A program made the position numbers and the translations under genes. Positions 1 to 9,148 of a DNA stretch of 64,000 bases are shown in pieces. This DNA is from Variimorphobacter saccharofermentans. GTDB taxonomy: Bacteria > Bacillota > Clostridia > Lachnospirales > Lachnospiraceae. Each line of letters opens with the position of its first letter. Within the stretch, counting starts at the first letter, position 1. The notes below the pieces were generated by a model. It made no database searches. It was not told the DNA's origin and saw only the letters and a program-made list of their open reading frames with translations. The stretch lies in assembly GCF_014174405.1 (NCBI RefSeq), contig NZ_JACEGA010000001.1, positions 3,822,501-3,886,500 on the forward strand. The letters run 5' to 3'.

Positions 1-135
1 ATACTGTCGATATTATTTTTCAACATATTAACAATATCTAATAATATAATATACCATATATTTCTATAATGTAAATATTCATTTATATATCTTTTACATA
101 CTCCTAATCTAAAATAACTATGAAGCCTAAATAAA

Positions 136-171
136 CCCTTTGATATGTTCCCACAAACACATACCAAAGGG
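136..171 (-). terminator. Probable intrinsic terminator of rlmD
   Basis: An inverted repeat pairs CCCTTTGATATGT (136-148) with ACATACCAAAGGG (159-171), with one mismatch. Read on the minus strand it is followed by TTTATTT. It lies about 75 bp past the rlmD stop and would end that transcript. Nothing else is recognisable in 1-247. Confidence 0.6.
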
Positions 172-247
172 CAAAATAAGTCGAATTATTAACTTTTGTA
201 TTGCACCGTCTCTCAAACCCAGTATTTTCAACCGCTCCAGAACTCTC

Positions 248-1609
248 TTATTTCGACATTAAAACAACTGTTTCGACATGAGTGGAATGGGAAAACTGGT
301 CCACTGCTCTAACCTTCACCAGTCTATAATCCTTCTCACAGAGATATTTTAAATCTCTTGCCAGCGTTGCAGGATCACAGGAAACATATACGATTCTCCT
401 GGGGGACATGGACAGTATGGTATCCAAAAGACTTTGTTCACAACCCTTTCTCGGAGGATCCACAACTATCACATCTGCATGGATATTCTCTTCCGTATAT
501 TTTCTAGGTAGCACATCCTCTGCTGCCCCAACCATAAACTCTGCATTGCTGATTGCATTGATGGCTGCGTTCTTCTTCGCATCCTCGATGGCCTCCGGGA
601 TTATCTCAACACCATATACATATTTTGCCTTCTGAGCAAGGAATAAAGATATGGTTCCTATTCCACAATACAAATCCCAAACGGTCTCTTCTCCATGAAG
701 ATCGGCATAATCTAGTGCGATATCATATAGCTTCTTCGTCTGAACCGGGTTCACCTGATAAAAAGAAAGCGGCGAGATCCGATACTGAATGTCTCCGATT
801 CGATCAGTAATATACGGCTCTCCCCAGAGAGGCAGGATTGTCTGTCCTAATATTACATTGGTCTTTTCTTTATTTACATTAAGACAGATACTCTTCATTC
901 CAGGAATTTTCTTCAATTCATAAATTAGCTCCTCGGTGTGCGGAAACTTCGTCCCATTGATTACAAGACACACCATAACCTCTCCCGTACTGTACCCAAC
1001 ACGGGTTAGAATATGACGAAGTAACCCCTTATGACTTTTCTCATCATAGGGCTCTATGTGATATTTCTCTATAAATGTTCGTAGACATGATATGATGTCC
1101 GTATTGACCTTCGCTCCGATATAGCAATGCTGCGTATCAATGATGGAATGTGTTCTTCCTGCATAAAACCCGATTGCAACACTGCCATCCTTATTACGTC
1201 CGACAGGAAATTGGGATTTATTCCGGTAATAATAGGGTTCTTCCATTCCGATAATGGGCTCCATCTCGAATTCGGTAAATCCTCCGATTCTGGTCAGACA
1301 ATTTCTTACTTTATTCTCTTTGTATTCCAACTGCTTCTGGTAATCCACATGCTGTAGCTGACAGCCTCCACATTTAGCCGCAATTGGACATACCGGGTCT
1401 ACACGAAAGCTCGAAGGCCGGATCAGCTTTACCAGTCTGGCATATCCATAAGTTTTACCGGTTTTCATTACCTGTACCAGTGCAGTATCACCCATTACGG
1501 TATCCTTAACAAACAGGGTGTATCCTTCGTACTTACCGATTCCCTCACCATCTGAGCCAATATCATCTATTGTTATCTCTACCTGATCATTCTTTTTTAG
1601 CGAGCTCAT
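248..1609 (-). CDS. rlmD: 23S rRNA (uracil-5-)-methyltransferase, RlmD/RlmCD family
   Basis: SAM-dependent methyltransferase expected to make 5-methyluridine in 23S rRNA. An N-terminal TRAM/OB domain is followed by iron-sulfur cysteines (VCPIAAKCGGC, about residues 73-83). The C-terminal Rossmann fold carries DLYCGIGTISLFL (SAM site), QVNPVQ, VDPPRKGCE and the catalytic-cysteine motif YVSCDPATLARDL. The frame opens at 1657, but AAGGA sits about 10 nt before the ATG at 1609, giving 453 aa, usual for the family. It directly follows yhaM and is probably co-transcribed. Clostridia often carry several TrmA-family paralogues, so the exact target uridine (RlmD or RlmCD type) is inference. Confidence 0.87.
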   Translation of the reverse strand: MSSLKKNDQVEITIDDIGSDGEGIGKYEGYTLFVKDTVMGDTALVQVMKTGKTYGYARLVKLIRPSSFRVDPVCPIAAKCGGCQLQHVDYQKQLEYKENKVRNCLTRIGGFTEFEMEPIIGMEEPYYYRNKSQFPVGRNKDGSVAIGFYAGRTHSIIDTQHCYIGAKVNTDIISCLRTFIEKYHIEPYDEKSHKGLLRHILTRVGYSTGEVMVCLVINGTKFPHTEELIYELKKIPGMKSICLNVNKEKTNVILGQTILPLWGEPYITDRIGDIQYRISPLSFYQVNPVQTKKLYDIALDYADLHGEETVWDLYCGIGTISLFLAQKAKYVYGVEIIPEAIEDAKKNAAINAISNAEFMVGAAEDVLPRKYTEENIHADVIVVDPPRKGCEQSLLDTILSMSPRRIVYVSCDPATLARDLKYLCEKDYRLVKVRAVDQFSHSTHVETVVLMSK

Positions 1610-1649
1610 ATTAATTCCAATCCTTCGTTCTATTACATTGCGACTTAAT

Positions 1650-2603
1650 CTATTCAATACCCTTTGTGCTTCTCATAATATTCGATTCAAAGAGCCTCTG
1701 GTAACCCATCCATTCCGTCTTCTGATCACCGCTTCCCAATAGTTCCGTTATTGTCTGCATCTTCGCATCCGTATTATCAGCAAAATGCAGTGCTAAAGCT
1801 TCGGCCGTAGCAGGCTTCTTCGGTGAACCAAATTCCAATTCTCCATGATGTGCCAGAATGCAATGAAGAAGCTCATTTGACAATTTTGCAGGAAACTTAT
1901 TTTTCTTTTTGATATAATTGCTGACGATATTAGCCCCTATAAAGATGTGGCCAAGTAACTGCCCATCATTTGTATAATCATTCTCCGGAAATGCGGATAA
2001 CTCCTCCATCTTACCGATATCGTGAAACAATGCGGCGGTGATTAATAAATCCTTATTCAGTATGGGATAGCTTGTTGTATAATACTCGCAAAGCTTCACT
2101 ACACTCAGGGTATGCTCCAGTAATCCGCCAACAAAGCCGTGATGCACGCTCTTGGCCGCAGAATGGTTCTTAAATTTCTTAATAAAGTCGGCATCCTCTA
2201 TAAAAAATGCCTCCGCCAGCTCCTTAAGGTTTGGCTCCTTTATTGCTGCAACATATGCCTTAATCTCCTTGTACATTGCATCAATATTCTTACTAGTTAC
2301 AGGGAAATAATCCTCGGGATAGTATTCCCCTTCACGGCCTTTATATATCTTACTGATATTGAGCTGAAGATTATCCTGAAAACTGGTTACCCTCGCATCA
2401 ATATGTACGAAATCCATCGCTTCATACTGCTCTATTTCATTGTTAAAATCCCATATCTTACCATCTATCGTGCCCGTCTTATCCTGTAATATCAATGACA
2501 CATAGCTCTTTCCGCTTTTACCAGTCAGTGTCTGTTTTGATTTACATAAATAAATTTCGTTCTTGATAATATCGTTCTCTCTTAAATCCTGAATATATCT
2601 CAT
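1650..2603 (-). CDS. yhaM: 3'-5' exoribonuclease YhaM family protein
   Basis: 317 aa, close to the roughly 314 aa of Bacillus YhaM. The N-terminal half is an OB-fold nucleic-acid-binding domain (QTLTGKSGKSYVSLILQD, about residues 24-41). The C-terminal half is an HD phosphohydrolase domain with HHGFVGGLLEHTLSV and the metal-binding HD in ALFHDIGKMEE (about 192-202), followed by HHGELEFG. Family members trim RNA, and ssDNA, from the 3' end in a metal-dependent way. Its stop overlaps or abuts the rlmD start, so the two form an RNA-metabolism operon on the minus strand. The HD dyad looks intact. Confidence 0.88.
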   Translation of the reverse strand: MRYIQDLRENDIIKNEIYLCKSKQTLTGKSGKSYVSLILQDKTGTIDGKIWDFNNEIEQYEAMDFVHIDARVTSFQDNLQLNISKIYKGREGEYYPEDYFPVTSKNIDAMYKEIKAYVAAIKEPNLKELAEAFFIEDADFIKKFKNHSAAKSVHHGFVGGLLEHTLSVVKLCEYYTTSYPILNKDLLITAALFHDIGKMEELSAFPENDYTNDGQLLGHIFIGANIVSNYIKKKNKFPAKLSNELLHCILAHHGELEFGSPKKPATAEALALHFADNTDAKMQTITELLGSGDQKTEWMGYQRLFESNIMRSTKGIE

Positions 2604-2741
2604 TCCGTCCTAAACCTTTCTAATTCATACATTGTCTCACTTGTCATCAATATTATACCCCACCCCTACAGATATATAAAGCATTATTTCATTTGATTAT
2701 TTACCCCATGTCAGCGTACACATAACAAATAGAATATATAA

Positions 2742-2792
2742 AAGGCAGAAGGATTATTGATTGTAGTATAATCAAATAATCTGTTCTGCCTT
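2742..2792 (-). terminator. Long hairpin terminator downstream of the HtrA-like gene
   Basis: AAGGCAGAA (2742-2750) pairs with TTCTGCCTT (2784-2792). The stem continues inward through GATTATTGATT/AATCAAATAATC with one bulge. It lies 30 bp beyond the stop of the minus-strand gene ending at 2825 and could work in both directions. The remainder of 2604-2824 shows no gene. Confidence 0.65.
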
Positions 2793-2824
2793 CTTTATTT
2801 ATACCATTGTTATCAATTATCAGT

Positions 2825-4222
2825 CTACTTCTTTACTTTCTCCCTAAGAACAACCGGCAGGTCCATCTCCTTCTCCACATTTCCAGAGGTTCTCTTGATT
2901 TTAACCATAATCTGCTCTCCCGGCTCGTACTCGGATATAATATTATTAAAATTATTGGTATTTAAAACGGATGCATCATTGACCTGGATAATAATATCTC
3001 CATTGATCACTCCTGCCTCAAAAGCAGGGGAGTTCGACCGCACTTCATTGACATATATACCATTGGATATATCATGTTCCCGTTTGGCTGACTCTGTCAT
3101 ATCTTCGGTTTCTACACCAAAATAGATAAGAGGCTGTTGATTTGCCAGGCGCTCGATAATTGGCTTTACCTTACTTACACCAATAACGGTGTTTAGGTTC
3201 TCATTAATATCTTCCTTCAAGGTATGGGTTATGAAGCCAATAACCTCTCCGTTCATATTAACCACAATTCCATCACTATTCTTATTATCTTCAATGTTGG
3301 TGTTAAATAAATCCAATTTATTATCTGTGATCGTGACGGAGCTTCCTTTACTGGTTATAATCCCCAACTCCATGGAGCCTGGATGTCCATTTGGACTGCC
3401 CAGCGCAATAATTGGGTTGCCTACAGAAATCGAATAGGATTCTCCCATCTTTACTACCTTTAGGTTTTCTAAAAAGGATATTGGGATGTTCGTAAGGGAA
3501 ATAGCCAGAACCGCCATATTAATCTCTGTATCATACTCCAACAGGGTAGCATCAATCGAAACCGTATCTGTAAATTTAATTGTAATTCTATTCGTATCCT
3601 TAACCCTGTCCAGGCTAACTAATATGAGCAACTCCTTACTATTATTACCAATAATGACCCCAGTGGTGCTTATGGTTCTTTCCACCGGATTACCAAACCA
3701 ATCCGTTTCGTTGATAATACTGTTAACGCTCACCAGGGACTTATTGGTCTCATAGGCAACTAGCCTCAGCTTCTCATACATATTAACAAAGTCATCCAAA
3801 TCCGCTTCGATGCTTTGTTCTACAATAATCGGATCTCTTTTCTCATCATCCGGAGCATCACTATCAGTGTTATCCGATGTCTGCTCCTTCGAATCATCCT
3901 GTTCTTCAGAATGATCTGTCGTTTCTTCCACCTTCGGTGTAGGGCTTAACTTGGGAGTCGTCGTTGGTACTTCCTTATTCTCATTAGGATCCGTGGTTGG
4001 AAAAACAATCGGAGTCTTAGCTTCCTCATCCTTATGTAACAATTTATACAATTTAGGTTCAGTGAGCACAAATGTAACTGCAGCAATTACTCCAAATAAA
4101 ATTGACATAATGACCGTCATTATAAGAGGGAGTAACCATTTCTTGATTTTTCTGCCTTTTCTCTCAATTACCTGCTCTTTAATAAATTCGAAGTCCTTAT
4201 TGTCTTTTTCACCCTCAGACAT
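2825..4222 (-). CDS. Membrane-anchored HtrA/DegP-like protein with PDZ domain, triad degenerate
   Basis: 465 aa. A cytoplasmic basic N-terminus leads to one membrane helix (about residues 29-51, LLPLIMTVIMSILFGVIAAV). A Thr/Asp/Glu-rich linker (about 70-135), a trypsin-like domain and a C-terminal PDZ domain (about 365-450) follow. HtrA proteases degrade misfolded envelope proteins, but the catalytic triad is not preserved here. The segment expected to hold the histidine reads LILVSLDRVKD. The aspartate position reads EINMAVLAI, with Asn in place of Asp. The serine motif reads NKNSDGIVVN instead of GNSGGP. Scaffold or sensor function is therefore more likely than proteolysis. AAGGAG precedes the ATG at good spacing. 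It is divergent from mutS2 (292-bp gap). Confidence 0.8.
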   Translation of the reverse strand: MSEGEKDNKDFEFIKEQVIERKGRKIKKWLLPLIMTVIMSILFGVIAAVTFVLTEPKLYKLLHKDEEAKTPIVFPTTDPNENKEVPTTTPKLSPTPKVEETTDHSEEQDDSKEQTSDNTDSDAPDDEKRDPIIVEQSIEADLDDFVNMYEKLRLVAYETNKSLVSVNSIINETDWFGNPVERTISTTGVIIGNNSKELLILVSLDRVKDTNRITIKFTDTVSIDATLLEYDTEINMAVLAISLTNIPISFLENLKVVKMGESYSISVGNPIIALGSPNGHPGSMELGIITSKGSSVTITDNKLDLFNTNIEDNKNSDGIVVNMNGEVIGFITHTLKEDINENLNTVIGVSKVKPIIERLANQQPLIYFGVETEDMTESAKREHDISNGIYVNEVRSNSPAFEAGVINGDIIIQVNDASVLNTNNFNNIISEYEPGEQIMVKIKRTSGNVEKEMDLPVVLREKVKK

Positions 4223-4514
4223 TATAAATCTCCTTATATAAAAGTCGGTTATTATCTAAGTTTTTCAGTAATGCTCATAGTTTTCTATAGGTGATGCATA
4301 AGTCCTATTTTATCACGAAATTATGAACATACTATGAATTTTTTGTAAACAAAGTAGTCGTTTTTTCGACAGAAGCTCCCTGTATTCCCTTCAAAATTTA
4401 ACTATTTTATGGTTTTATTTTCATACAACTTACGGTAAAATAGAGATAGAGTCCGCAAGCAAATTGTGGATAACATTGATACTGAGCATTTTCATAGAAA
4501 GGCATATTAATAAG

Positions 4515-6896
4515 ATGAACGAAAAAGCATTAAGAACTCTTGAATTTCATAAAATTATTGATAAATTAGTAACTTTAGCTGGTACTGTTCATGGAAAGGA
4601 GCTTTGTGCAAAGTTACTACCCAATGAGAATTTGGCTACCATCCAGCAATTGCAAAAAGAAACTACGGACGCACTATCTCGAATTCTGAGAAGAGGCAGT
4701 GTATCCTTTAACGGTATCCATGATATCCGCCCCTCCATCATGCGCCTGAAGGTTGGGTCCGCATTAGGAGCAGTGGAGCTTCTTCATATTAGCTCCGATC
4801 TGGATGCTACACTACGGTTAAAAGCATATGGAGGATATACGGGCAAGGACAACGAAGAGCAAACAGAAGACTCTCTCACAGAGTATTTTGTAAATCTCGA
4901 GCCTCTGACTCCCTTGAACAATGAAATAAAGCGTTGCATTATTTCCGAGGAGGAGATTGCAGATGATGCAAGTCCTGCACTTAAGACGGTCAGACGCTCC
5001 ATTCGTAATACCAACGACCGCATCCACAGTGAGCTGTCTTCGATATTGAATTCCTCCCGTACCTTGCTTCAGGAAGCAATTATCACCATGAGAAATGGCC
5101 GTTATTGTCTGCCAGTACGTGCCGAATACAAAAATCAATTTCCGGGTATGATCCATGATCAATCCTCTACTGGCTCCACTCTATTTGTGGAACCGATGGC
5201 AATTGTACGCCTGAACAACGAGTTAAAAGAGCTCTCGATTAAAGAGCAGGAAGAAATTGAGAAGGTATTAGCAGACCTGAGTAATCAGGCTGCAGAATAT
5301 GCCGAGAGCTTGGAATATAACTTTGCAACATTATCACAGCTTGATTTCATATTTGCCAGAGCTTCTTTATCAAAGCTTATGAAAGGCTCTGAACCCAAAT
5401 TTAATCAGGACGGTATTCTTAATATTAAGAAGGGTCGTCATCCATTAATCGATGCAAAGAAGGTAGTTCCCATTGATATCATGCTGGGCAGAGATTTTAA
5501 CATGCTGATCATAACCGGTCCCAATACCGGAGGTAAGACGGTCTCTCTTAAGACGGTGGGATTACTTACCTTAATGGGACAGGCAGGTCTTCATATTCCA
5601 GCTTTTGACGGTTCGGAACTGGCTGTCTTTCGAGAGGTGTTTGCCGATATCGGTGATGAGCAAAGTATTGAGCAAAGCTTAAGCACCTTTTCCTCCCACA
5701 TGACGAATATCGTGAAGATTCTTGAGTCTGCTGATGAGAACTCACTTGTTTTATTCGATGAACTGGGTGCGGGTACTGATCCCACAGAGGGAGCAGCCCT
5801 TGCTATGTCTATTCTGTCCCATCTCCACAAGAGAAGAATTCGTACCATGGCTACGACCCACTACAGTGAATTGAAGGTGTATGCTTTGTCAACAGAGGGT
5901 GTATCCAATGCCTGCTGTGAGTTCAATGTGGAAACCCTTCGTCCGACTTACCGTCTACTAATCGGTATCCCTGGTAAAAGTAATGCCTTTGCCATTTCCT
6001 CAAAGCTCGGTCTTCCGGATTATATCATTCAGGATGCTAAAGATTTGATCGGAAAGCAGGAAAAGAGTTTCGAGGATCTGATCAGCGATCTGGAAGCAAG
6101 TCGTATTACCATTGAGAAGGAACAGGAAGAAATCTCGAGATATAAAGAGGAAATCGAGCAGTTAAAGAAAAATCTGACACGTAAGAATGAATCGATAGAA
6201 GCTAACCGTGACCGACTTTTGAAGGAAGCGAAAGAGCAGGCAGCAAAGATATTACAGGAAGCAAAGGAATACGCCGATCAAAGCATTCGCCGCTATAATA
6301 AATGGTTACAGGATGGCGGCAATATCAAGGATATGGAGGCAGAACGCAGCTCGCTGCGCGAACGCCTAAGCGGTAACGATATTACTAATACAAAATCAAA
6401 ACAGAAAAGTAAAAAGTCTGCTACCTCAGCCAAGGACCTGCGTATTGGTTCTTCTGTCAATGTAATCAGCTTAGGTCTGAAAGGAACGGTAAGTACGCTT
6501 CCCAATGCCAAAGGGGACTTATTTGTACAGATGGGTATTCTCCGTTCCCAGGTTAATATCAGTGATATTGAACTCATAGAGGACGAAGACATCGTTGCTC
6601 CTGGATATAGCAAAACACAGAGTGGCAAGATAAAGTTGAGCAAATCCGCTTCCATTCATCCGGAGATCAATCTGATCGGAAAGACTGTTGATGAGGCACT
6701 TCCTGAGCTGGATAAATATCTGGATGATGCCTACCTTGCACATTTACCGCAGGTAACCGTAATTCACGGAAGAGGAACAGGTGCACTGAAAAATGCTATC
6801 CATGCGCATCTGAAAAAGCTTAAGTACGTTAAAACATTCCGGGTCGGAGGCTTTGGTGAGGGCGACCACGGTGTAACCATTGTAGAGTTTAAATAA
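4515..6896 (+). CDS. mutS2: Endonuclease MutS2
   Basis: MutS-family ATPase lacking the mismatch-binding domain. Family members suppress homologous recombination and/or act in ribosome rescue. Walker A is ITGPNTGGKTVSLKT (about residue 331), Walker B is LVLFDELGAGTDPTEG (about 411), and a long charged coiled coil spans about 515-620. The C-terminal Smr nuclease domain (about 715-793) carries HGRGTGALK and ends VTIVEFK. The Smr LDLR-like motif reads INLIGKT here. The longest frame opens at 4464, but the ATG at 4515 begins the family-typical MNEKALRTLEF and has a GAAAGG upstream, giving 793 aa. The response regulator follows 44 bp later on the same strand. Confidence 0.93.
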   Translation: MNEKALRTLEFHKIIDKLVTLAGTVHGKELCAKLLPNENLATIQQLQKETTDALSRILRRGSVSFNGIHDIRPSIMRLKVGSALGAVELLHISSDLDATLRLKAYGGYTGKDNEEQTEDSLTEYFVNLEPLTPLNNEIKRCIISEEEIADDASPALKTVRRSIRNTNDRIHSELSSILNSSRTLLQEAIITMRNGRYCLPVRAEYKNQFPGMIHDQSSTGSTLFVEPMAIVRLNNELKELSIKEQEEIEKVLADLSNQAAEYAESLEYNFATLSQLDFIFARASLSKLMKGSEPKFNQDGILNIKKGRHPLIDAKKVVPIDIMLGRDFNMLIITGPNTGGKTVSLKTVGLLTLMGQAGLHIPAFDGSELAVFREVFADIGDEQSIEQSLSTFSSHMTNIVKILESADENSLVLFDELGAGTDPTEGAALAMSILSHLHKRRIRTMATTHYSELKVYALSTEGVSNACCEFNVETLRPTYRLLIGIPGKSNAFAISSKLGLPDYIIQDAKDLIGKQEKSFEDLISDLEASRITIEKEQEEISRYKEEIEQLKKNLTRKNESIEANRDRLLKEAKEQAAKILQEAKEYADQSIRRYNKWLQDGGNIKDMEAERSSLRERLSGNDITNTKSKQKSKKSATSAKDLRIGSSVNVISLGLKGTVSTLPNAKGDLFVQMGILRSQVNISDIELIEDEDIVAPGYSKTQSGKIKLSKSASIHPEINLIGKTVDEALPELDKYLDDAYLAHLPQVTVIHGRGTGALKNAIHAHLKKLKYVKTFRVGGFGEGDHGVTIVEFK

Positions 6897-6940
6897 ACGA
6901 TTACTGTCTTTATACAATACCACACGTAAAGGAGGTTCCT

Positions 6941-7660
6941 ATGATATCCAAGCAAAAAATATTAATCGTTGATGACGATGTTAATATTGCAGAGCTGATT
7001 TCCTTATATCTTACAAAAGAATGCTTTGACACCTTGATTGTAAATGACGGGGAAGCAGCCATCCGCGAGTTTAGCTCCTATCAACCGAATTTGGTTCTAC
7101 TAGACCTCATGCTTCCGGGAATCGATGGTTATGAAGTATGTCGAGAAATACGAAAAACCTCATCCGTACCGATTATCATGCTCTCTGCAAAGGGCGAAAT
7201 CTTTGACAAAGTCTTAGGTCTTGAGCTGGGTGCTGATGACTATGTTATTAAGCCCTTTGATTCCAAAGAATTAGTTGCCAGAGTCCGGGCCGTTCTACGA
7301 CGATTTCATCCCACTCCGAAGGAAGTGGCGGAACAGCCCACACCGACTGGAGAATACGTTGCTTATCCAGATTTAATCATTAACTTAAGTAATTACTCCG
7401 TACAATACTATGGAGACAATATAGAAATGCCACCGAAGGAGTTGGAATTGTTATATTTCCTAGCCTCTAACCCCAATCAGGTATTCACAAGAGAACAGCT
7501 TCTGGATCATATCTGGGGATATGAGTATTTTGGGGATACCCGTACTGTGGATGTTCACATAAAGCGTCTTCGAGAGAAAATAAAGGATCATCAGGATTGG
7601 AGCTTATCCACCGTCTGGGGAATCGGATATAAATTTGAAGCTAAGGGCGGTAAGAAATAA
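6941..7660 (+). CDS. OmpR/PhoB-family response regulator
   Basis: 239-aa two-component regulator. The N-terminal receiver has the acidic pocket DDD (11-13), phospho-acceptor Asp55 in LLDLMLPG, Ser82 and Lys104 in VIKPFD. The C-terminal winged-helix DNA-binding domain (about 135-235) contains PPKELELLYFL and TRTVDVHIKRLREKI. AAAGGAGG precedes the start. The cognate histidine kinase begins 24 bp downstream, so the two form an operon, perhaps reading through from mutS2. The signal and target genes cannot be told from sequence. Confidence 0.92.
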   Translation: MISKQKILIVDDDVNIAELISLYLTKECFDTLIVNDGEAAIREFSSYQPNLVLLDLMLPGIDGYEVCREIRKTSSVPIIMLSAKGEIFDKVLGLELGADDYVIKPFDSKELVARVRAVLRRFHPTPKEVAEQPTPTGEYVAYPDLIINLSNYSVQYYGDNIEMPPKELELLYFLASNPNQVFTREQLLDHIWGYEYFGDTRTVDVHIKRLREKIKDHQDWSLSTVWGIGYKFEAKGGKK

Positions 7661-7684
7661 ACACACGAAAGGTAGGTTAAGGAC

Positions 7685-9094
7685 ATGAAGAAAACACTAT
7701 GGTCTCGACTCATAATATGTTATCTTGTTGCGGCAGTCATGGTTTTTCTGCTCCTTAATACCTATGGTATGAAGCTACTGGAGAAGCGTCTTAAGAAAGA
7801 TAAATTTGATCTTCTTTACAAAGAAGCAAAGTTGATTTCATCAGAATATCTGGATTACTTTCATAACCCAGATCTAACCCTTGAGAACTTATCTACTCCT
7901 TTACAGTCCATTCAGAATTTTCTGAATATCCGTGTATGGATCGTAAACCCAAAGGGCATGATTCTCGCCGATTCATCGGATGCGGGAAATGCCGAATATA
8001 AAAATGTCTATGATATGGATCCCATACTATTAGAAAAAACAAGCTCTGAGAATAATTATTTTGAAGGCATATTCAAGGAGCCCATGATTTCTGTAACACA
8101 ATCTGTAATCTATAACTATAAGGTCAGAGGCTATATTATCCTACATACACCGATGAAGACAGTTACGGATGAATCCACCTATTATCTGGACGTAATCAAT
8201 ATATGCTTCCTTGTCTTCCTTCCGATGCTATTGGTACTATTCCTCTATATCTATAATATAACAGCCAGACCACTTCAGAATTTAATGAAGGCTGCCAAAG
8301 AATACAGCCTGGGTAACTACAATTATGCTCTTGTTCTAAAAGGCTTGAGCGAATATCGAAACCTTGGTGCTGCCCTATCCTATATGGCAGGTGAAATAAG
8401 CAAGCTGGATGATTACCAGAAGAAATTTGTCGCAAATATTTCCCATGATTTTCGTTCTCCGCTTACTTCCATCAAGGGGTATGTAACTGCAATCATGGAT
8501 GGAACAATCCCCTATGAGATGCAGGAAAAATATTTGAACATAATTTTATTTGAAACAGAACGCCTAACAAAGCTAACTTCCAATTTACTGGAGCTGAATA
8601 GCTTTGATAACCATGGAGCATTACTTGATATAGTTTCCTTTGATATTAACCATATTATCAAGAAAACGGCTGAAAGCTTCGAAGGAGCTTGTAGGGATAA
8701 GAAAATAACGCTGAACCTGGTCTTTTCTTCAAAAGAGACCTTTGTCGATGCAGACATGGGTAAAATCCAACAGGTATTATACAATCTAATCGACAACGCC
8801 ATTAAATTCAGTCACAACAATTCCAAGATCAAGGTTTCCACAGAAGAAAAAGGCGAAAAAGTATTCGTGTCCGTCAAGGACTATGGAATCGGAATTCCCA
8901 AGGAATCCATTAAAAAGGTCTGGGAACGTTTCTATAAGACGGACCCCTCCCGTGGTAAGGACAAAAAAGGAACCGGCCTTGGTCTATCCATCACCAAAGA
9001 AATCATTCAAGCTCATAACGAGAACATCAATGTAGTCAGCACCGAAGGTGTTGGCACCGAGTTTGTGTTCTCTCTGACACGGTCAGCTGAGTAA
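7685..9094 (+). CDS. Sensor histidine kinase of the two-component pair
   Basis: 469 aa, membrane bound. TM1 is about residues 9-27. An extracytoplasmic sensor region (about 28-165) is followed by TM2 (about 168-192) and HAMP (about 193-245). The HisKA domain has phospho-acceptor His254 in SHDFRSPLTSIKGY. The HATPase domain has N box NLIDNAIKFS, G1 DYGIGIP and G2 GTGLGLSIT. All catalytic boxes are intact. It partners the response regulator just upstream. No recognised ligand motif is seen in the sensor region. A weak hairpin (TTAATC/GATTAA, 9130-9148) lies between this gene and the CRISPR array. Confidence 0.92.
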   Translation: MKKTLWSRLIICYLVAAVMVFLLLNTYGMKLLEKRLKKDKFDLLYKEAKLISSEYLDYFHNPDLTLENLSTPLQSIQNFLNIRVWIVNPKGMILADSSDAGNAEYKNVYDMDPILLEKTSSENNYFEGIFKEPMISVTQSVIYNYKVRGYIILHTPMKTVTDESTYYLDVINICFLVFLPMLLVLFLYIYNITARPLQNLMKAAKEYSLGNYNYALVLKGLSEYRNLGAALSYMAGEISKLDDYQKKFVANISHDFRSPLTSIKGYVTAIMDGTIPYEMQEKYLNIILFETERLTKLTSNLLELNSFDNHGALLDIVSFDINHIIKKTAESFEGACRDKKITLNLVFSSKETFVDADMGKIQQVLYNLIDNAIKFSHNNSKIKVSTEEKGEKVFVSVKDYGIGIPKESIKKVWERFYKTDPSRGKDKKGTGLGLSITKEIIQAHNENINVVSTEGVGTEFVFSLTRSAE

Positions 9095-9148
9095 AGGTAG
9101 ACTGTGGTATATGCAATTTTTTGATTTTCTTAATCAATTCTAGATTAA

